Assembly (NCBI GenBank): GCA_900548315.1
Contig: URJU01000072.1
Location: forward strand, 1 to 10,205
DNA length: 10,205 nucleotides
Origin: an uncultured Coprococcus sp.
GTDB lineage: Bacteria > Bacillota > Clostridia > Lachnospirales > Lachnospiraceae
Reading direction: 5' to 3'
Part shown: positions 7,141 through 10,205 of the stretch, piece after piece
Layout of the letters: every line of letters starts with the position of its first letter
Numbering within the stretch: position 1 is the stretch's first letter
Translations under genes and position numbers: made by a program
Notes under the pieces: model-generated
Database searches by the model: none
What the model was told of the DNA's origin: nothing
Seen by the model: only the letters and a program-made list of their open reading frames with translations

Positions 7141-7150
7141 GAGCTATAAT
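7122..7150 (+). promoter_or_regulatory. Consensus sigma-A promoter for metY
   Basis: TTGACA (7122-7127) and TATAAT (7145-7150) are both perfect consensus hexamers separated by the ideal 17 bases. Transcription would start near 7157, giving a leader of about 110 bases before the metY ATG. The promoter follows the cysDN terminator directly and is overlapped by two operator-like dyads, so a strong promoter under repression is likely. Confidence 0.88.
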
Positions 7151-7174
7151 CCTATCATGTTCGTAGGAATTATA
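7145..7174. promoter_or_regulatory. Operator-like dyad 2 in the metY promoter
   Basis: TATAATCCTA (7145-7154) and TAGGAATTATA (7164-7174) form a dyad with a 9-base gap, covering the -10 element and the probable start site. The right arm is the exact reverse complement of the left arm of dyad 1. The centres of dyads 1 and 2 are 33 bases apart, about three helical turns, which suits cooperative binding on one DNA face. The GGAATTA arm recalls the CymR (Rrf2 family) half-site of Bacillus, but the spacing seems different, so the regulator is unassigned. Confidence 0.55.
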
Positions 7175-7243
7175 GGATTTGATGCTTGGTTGAGCACGAA
7201 AATGGAATTTAATGCTTGATAAGGTATAAGGACTATAGGATTT
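7171..7243. repeat. Duplicated motifs in the metY leader
   Basis: TATAGGATTT occurs at 7171-7180 and again at 7234-7243. ATTTGATGCTTGG (7177-7189) recurs as ATTTAATGCTTGA (7207-7219). The leader thus looks partly built from shuffled copies of one AT-rich motif. The second TATAGGATTT could be an extra half-site for the same regulator as the dyads. Confidence 0.4.
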
Positions 7244-7268
7244 ATTTTTTAGTGAGGCATAGAAGATC

Positions 7269-8492
7269 ATGAGATTTAACACAGCATTATTACACAGCGT
7301 AAAGCTTGGTGATGAGAATACAGGCGCCACACTTACACCGATCTATCAATCCAGTGCATTCTATCAGCCTTCGGCAGAGCAGCATGAGAAGCTCTTCCAC
7401 AACAAGGCGACGGGGTATTCTTACACGAGGATCAATAACCCGACGATAGCTGCATTTGAGGAGCGGATGACGAATCTTGAAAAGGGAGTGGGTTCGGTAG
7501 CGTGTTCTTCTGGAATGGCGGCACTCACAAATGCACTCTTAAATATAGTAGGAACTGGTGGAGAGATAGTCTCCAGCACAGGGCTCTACGGGGGAACGAT
7601 AGATCTGTTCCACGATCTGGAGACATTTGGGATCAAGACTACATTTGTGGAGATATCGGATAAGGAAGCGGTTGAGGCAGCGATAAATGAGAATACCAGA
7701 GTGATATTTGCTGAGACCATCGGCAATCCAAAGCTCGATGTGGTGGATATAAAGGCTCTTTCTGAGCTGGCTCACTCACACAGACTTCCGCTCCTGATAG
7801 ACAATACAGTGGCAACCGCATACCTGGTCACACCGCTGACACTTGGAGCGGACATAGTCATTAATTCCACATCCAAGTATATAAATGGCAACAGCGATGC
7901 CATAAGCGGAGTGATCACAGACAGCGGCAATTTTAAATGGGACGCAGAGCGATACCCGTTGCTGCAGCAATATAAGATGTTCGGAAAGTTCGCATACATA
8001 GCAAAACTCAGGAACGGACTTTTTAGAAATACAGGAGCCTGCATAGCCCCGCAGACAGCATTTTACAATATGCTGGGTATGGAGACATTGGGGCTTCGAA
8101 TGGAGCGATGCTCACACAATGCACTTGCCCTTGCACAGTTTCTGGAAAGCCAGGAGGGTGTGAAGGTCAATTATCCTGGACTAAAGTCCAGTCCGTGGCA
8201 TGAGATTGCAGAGAATCAGCTGCATGGCGGTTATGGTGCCATAATCACCATCAGAGTTGGCAGCAAGGAGAAAGCATTTGCGGTGATGAACAAGCTTACG
8301 ATACCTCAGATAGTTTCCAACATAGGAGACACAAAGACACTTATCGTGCATCCTGAATCGACACTGAATGCGCACAGCACAGAACAAGAGAAACTTGACG
8401 CCAACGTATATGATGATATGATTCGTATTAGTGTCGGAATCGAGGACGTGGAGGATCTGATAGAAGATTTCCAGAAGGCCTTGGAAAGTTAA
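7269..8492 (+). CDS. metY: O-acetylhomoserine sulfhydrylase (MetY-type)
   Basis: Cytoplasmic PLP enzyme of the Cys/Met metabolism family, making homocysteine from O-acetylhomoserine and a sulfur donor. The 407-residue protein has GYSYTRINNPT (49-59), the cofactor-stacking SSGMAALTNAL segment (80-90), LYGGT (106-110), ETIGNP (149-154), DNT (178-180) and the PLP lysine K203 in NSTSKYINGNSDAISG. TGACIAPQTAFYNMLGMETL further on is typical of MetY rather than MetB/MetC. It is slightly shorter than the usual 425-430. ATG 7269 has only a moderate ribosome binding site (GTGAGG at 7252-7257). It has its own promoter and double operator, so it is probably tuned to sulfur supply. Sulfite reductase and ThiS-like genes follow, raising the option of a protein-thiocarboxylate donor. 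A related lyase activity cannot be excluded. Confidence 0.9.
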   Translation: MRFNTALLHSVKLGDENTGATLTPIYQSSAFYQPSAEQHEKLFHNKATGYSYTRINNPTIAAFEERMTNLEKGVGSVACSSGMAALTNALLNIVGTGGEIVSSTGLYGGTIDLFHDLETFGIKTTFVEISDKEAVEAAINENTRVIFAETIGNPKLDVVDIKALSELAHSHRLPLLIDNTVATAYLVTPLTLGADIVINSTSKYINGNSDAISGVITDSGNFKWDAERYPLLQQYKMFGKFAYIAKLRNGLFRNTGACIAPQTAFYNMLGMETLGLRMERCSHNALALAQFLESQEGVKVNYPGLKSSPWHEIAENQLHGGYGAIITIRVGSKEKAFAVMNKLTIPQIVSNIGDTKTLIVHPESTLNAHSTEQEKLDANVYDDMIRISVGIEDVEDLIEDFQKALES

Positions 8493-8493
8493 G

Positions 8494-8604
8494 CAATTGC
8501 GAAACACGTAGTCTGGATAAGGCATGAGGTGTTTAACGAAAGCGACCCCTAATCGGTATACTAAATCACCTCATGCGTTAAATAACATTCAGGTTTCGCA
8601 ATTG
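8494..8604. repeat. Nested inverted repeat between metY and sulfite reductase gene
   Basis: The outer arms CAATTGCGAAAC (8494-8505) and GTTTCGCAATTG (8593-8604) are exact over 12 bases. The inner arms GCATGAGGTG (8522-8531) and CACCTCATGC (8567-8576) are exact over 10, extended by TTTA/TAAA with one bulged T. An apical CGA/TCG stem is possible. Direct repeats also bound it: GCAATTG...AACACGTA at 8493-8510 and 8598-8616. There is no T-run, so it is not a standard terminator. It could be a small palindromic mobile element or a structured leader RNA for the sulfite reductase operon. Confidence 0.75.
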
Positions 8605-8639
8605 ATTGAACACGTAAATATGATTTGGAGGAACTACAT

Positions 8640-9500
8640 ATGGCAGTAGATTACGCAGCTCTGAAAAAGGGCGGATTCATGAGACAGAAACAGAAGAATA
8701 ACTTTTCTCTGAGACTTCAGGTGGTGGGAGGAAATCTTACCGCAGAGAATCTCAAGAAGATAGCAGAGGTTGCCGAGAAATACGGAGATGGACATGTACA
8801 TCTCACATCGAGACAGAGCGTCGAGATCCCATTTGTTAAGCTTGACGATGTGGAAGAGGTAAAGGAAGAACTGGCAAAGGGAGGCTGTAAGCCGGGTGTG
8901 TGTGGCCCGAGAGTAAGAACAGTCACAGCGTGCCAGGGAAATCAGATCTGTCCGAGCGGCAATATAGACACTTATGACATAGCCAAGAAGCTTGATGCGA
9001 GATATTACGCAAGGGAGCTTCCTCACAAGTTCAAGTTCGGTGTCACAGGATGCCAGAACAACTGTCTGAAGGCAGAGGAGAACGATGTGGGAATCAAGGG
9101 TGCAATGGTAGTAGAGTGGGATGAGCCATCATGCATCATGTGTGGCGTGTGCGTCAAGGCGTGCCGTGAGGGCGCGATCACCATGGCGGACGGCAAGATC
9201 ATCCTCGATACAGACAAATGTAACTACTGCGGTCGATGCGCAAAGGCATGTCCTACAGATGCATGGAAGGGTGAGACAGGATATCTTGTATCATTCGGAG
9301 GATTATTTGGAAATACGATCCACCGCGGCGAGGAGTTACTTCCGGTTGTTACATCTGAGGAACAGCTTTTCCGTATCACAGATGCGGCAATACAGTTCTT
9401 TGCAGACAATGCAAAACCAAGCGAGCGTTTCCAGTTCACATTGGAGCGTGTGGGCTTAGACAAATTCAAAGAAGTATTAAAGGAGGCTTACAATGGCTGA
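8640..9500 (+). CDS. Compact siroheme sulfite reductase with fused 2x[4Fe-4S] ferredoxin
   Basis: Likely reduces sulfite to sulfide. From ATG 8640 it has 286 residues. Residues about 20-85 are the ferredoxin-like half domain (LRLQVVGGNL, HLTSRQSVEIP with R58). The siroheme-4Fe-4S cysteines are C98 and C104 in CQGNQIC and C138 and C142 in GCQNNC. Two ferredoxin clusters follow: C165, C168, C171, C175 and C194, C197, C200, C204. This is the layout of AsrC and of small dissimilatory-like (group I) sulfite reductases, not of CysI. The frame is open from a TTG at 8625, but that codon lies against GGAGG (8627-8631), which serves ATG 8640 at 8 bases. No AsrA or AsrB partner is visible, so the electron donor is unknown. 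Nitrite as substrate is possible but unlikely given the neighbours. Confidence 0.87.
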   Translation: MAVDYAALKKGGFMRQKQKNNFSLRLQVVGGNLTAENLKKIAEVAEKYGDGHVHLTSRQSVEIPFVKLDDVEEVKEELAKGGCKPGVCGPRVRTVTACQGNQICPSGNIDTYDIAKKLDARYYARELPHKFKFGVTGCQNNCLKAEENDVGIKGAMVVEWDEPSCIMCGVCVKACREGAITMADGKIILDTDKCNYCGRCAKACPTDAWKGETGYLVSFGGLFGNTIHRGEELLPVVTSEEQLFRITDAAIQFFADNAKPSERFQFTLERVGLDKFKEVLKEAYNG

Positions 9501-9738
9501 TTACGAAATCGATGACAGAGTAGATATAACTGATGTGGTGTGCCCGATGACATTTGTCAAGGCGAAGGTAGCCATGGAGGAGCTTGAGATAGGACAGGTG
9601 CTTGCGGTTACCATGAACGACGGCGAGCCTGTACAGAACGTACCAAGAAGTTTCAAGGAGGAAGGACAGCAGATCCTGAAACTCATCGACAATGAGAATG
9701 GCACTTATGATCTTATAGTGAAGAAACTTGAGGATTGA
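9493..9738 (+). CDS. TusA/SirA-family sulfurtransferase-like protein
   Basis: A protein of 81 residues with the TusA-type fold signature: an N-terminal DITDVVCPMTFVKAKVAMEEL segment whose C17-P18 matches the persulfide-carrying CPxP site, then EIGQVLAVTMNDGEPVQNVP and a C-terminal strand. The second proline of CPxP is T20 here. TusA proteins pass sulfane sulfur between partners in the cytoplasm. It overlaps the sulfite reductase gene by 8 bases and has AGGAGG at 9481-9486, so the two are translationally coupled and probably act together. A role as sulfur acceptor or as a reductase accessory protein is inference from this context. Confidence 0.82.
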   Translation: MADYEIDDRVDITDVVCPMTFVKAKVAMEELEIGQVLAVTMNDGEPVQNVPRSFKEEGQQILKLIDNENGTYDLIVKKLED

Positions 9739-9757
9739 TCAGAAAAGGAGAAAATGA

Positions 9758-10075
9758 ATGGCAGTAAGAGTCAGTGCAGAGGACTTCGATGCGAAGGTTC
9801 TTCAGTCGGAGCTCCCGGTAATAGTTGAATTCTATTCGGACAGCTGCATACCATGCAAGCAGCTATCACCAATCCTTGGCGGCATAGAGGATGACTACGA
9901 GGACAAGGTAAATGTTTATAAGGTAAATGTAAACTTTGACGCAGAGCTTTCTGAGAAGTACGCAGTGATGGCATCACCAACCATACTCTTCTTCAAGGGT
10001 GGTGAGGAGATTTCCCGCATCCGAGGTCTTGTGAAGAGAAATGCGCTGGAAGAGGAAGTTAAAAAAATAATATAA
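9758..10075 (+). CDS. Thioredoxin-family protein with CIPC active site
   Basis: A protein of 105 residues, the normal thioredoxin length, with the fold order intact: VIVEFYSDSC (21-30), active site C30-I-P-C33, the long helix, then the cis-proline P74 in MASPTILFFKGG. It lacks the tryptophan that usually precedes the first cysteine (SDSCIPC rather than WCGPC), and the dipeptide is IP rather than GP. This suggests altered redox potential or partner choice. No signal peptide is seen, so it is cytoplasmic. AAGGAG at 9745-9750 supports ATG 9758. It lies 19 bases after the TusA-like gene, and a dedicated role in resolving persulfides or reducing the sulfite reductase or the sulfur carrier is inferred. 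Confidence 0.88.
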   Translation: MAVRVSAEDFDAKVLQSELPVIVEFYSDSCIPCKQLSPILGGIEDDYEDKVNVYKVNVNFDAELSEKYAVMASPTILFFKGGEEISRIRGLVKRNALEEEVKKII

Positions 10076-10101
10076 AGTAAAAAATCACATTTTATGTCAG
10101 T

Positions 10102-10114
10102 CCGGCAACGCCGG
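10102..10114 (+). other. Short hairpin before the ThiS-like gene
   Basis: CCGGC (10102-10106) and GCCGG (10110-10114) form a tight 5-bp GC stem with loop AAC. It lies 20 bases before the ribosome binding site of the next gene. There is no T-run, so it may act as an mRNA-processing or translation-tuning stem. Confidence 0.35.
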
Positions 10115-10147
10115 GCACGGCAAATGAATCGTCAGGAGGAAAGAAAA

Positions 10148-10205
10148 ATGACAGTAACAATTGCAGGAAAGAAGAAAGAGATAGCAGAGAAAACAACAAT
10201 TGCTC
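10148..10205 (+). CDS. ThiS-like sulfur carrier protein (partial, 5' end)
   Basis: Only 19 codons are inside the window: MTVTIAGKKKEIAEKTTIA. The pattern of a first beta strand, the turn G-K-K-K-E, then TT before a helix is that of ThiS/MoaD small ubiquitin-like sulfur carriers. These are adenylated on a C-terminal GG and converted to a thiocarboxylate. AGGAGG at 10134-10139 lies 8 bases before ATG 10148. An in-frame ATG at 10094 would add 18 codons but has no ribosome binding site and would cover the hairpin. Placement after metY, sulfite reductase, TusA-like and thioredoxin genes points to a role in sulfur transfer, possibly to MetY. The C-terminus is unseen, so the family call is provisional. 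Confidence 0.62.
   Translation, partial: MTVTIAGKKKEIAEKTTIA

Noticed and set aside
7022..7219. Open frame of 65 codons between cysN and metY.
   Set aside because: It runs through the terminator hairpin, the consensus promoter and the operator dyads, and has no ribosome binding site or family resemblance.
8557..8562. TATACT as a -10 element for a sulfite reductase promoter.
   Set aside because: It lies in the loop region of the inverted repeat and has no acceptable -35 at 16-18 bases upstream.
10094..10147. In-frame upstream ATG that would lengthen the ThiS-like protein by 18 codons.
   Set aside because: It lacks a ribosome binding site and would add an Arg/Gln-rich stretch over a GC hairpin, whereas AGGAGG is ideally placed for ATG 10148.

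Overview
The window reads as a sulfur-assimilation region of an anaerobic Firmicute, most likely a Lachnospiraceae-type Clostridium relative. The signs are strong AGGAGG-type ribosome binding sites, frequent ATA and AGA codons, moderate GC content, every gene on the plus strand in tight operons, and ferredoxin-type (oxygen-sensitive) sulfur enzymes. The species assignment is inference from style and gene content only.

Region 1 (1-2179) is the end of a sulfate ABC importer: an operator-like dyad at the left edge, then cysW (permease) and cysA (ATPase), split by an unusual 172-base spacer. Region 2 (2180-4258) is a GC-rich palindromic repeat, then aprA and aprB, which encode the two subunits of an AprAB-type adenylylsulfate (APS) reductase and overlap by 20 bases. 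Region 3 (4259-6925) is a second repeat, then cysD-cysN, the ATP sulfurylase. CysN carries a C-terminal domain that looks like a decayed APS kinase. Region 4 (6926-7268) holds a third repeat copy, a strong terminator and a consensus promoter embedded in two tandem operator-like dyads. Region 5 (7269-10205) is metY, a 111-base nested inverted repeat, then a compact siroheme sulfite reductase fused to a ferredoxin, a TusA-like protein, a thioredoxin-like protein and the first 19 codons of a ThiS-like sulfur carrier.

Together the genes describe a full route: sulfate uptake (CysW/CysA plus partners outside the window), activation to APS (CysDN), direct reduction of APS to sulfite (AprAB, without PAPS), reduction of sulfite to sulfide, and capture of sulfur into homocysteine by MetY. 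No cysC, cysH or cysJI type gene is seen in the window, which fits the dead kinase-like domain on CysN. The metY - sulfite reductase - ThiS arrangement resembles the protein-thiocarboxylate (HcyS-type) homocysteine pathway known from Wolinella succinogenes, here with added TusA and thioredoxin relatives. This is the most interesting hypothesis in the window. Shared operator-like dyads before cysW and metY suggest one sulfur-responsive repressor, and three REP-like palindromes mark the operon junctions.
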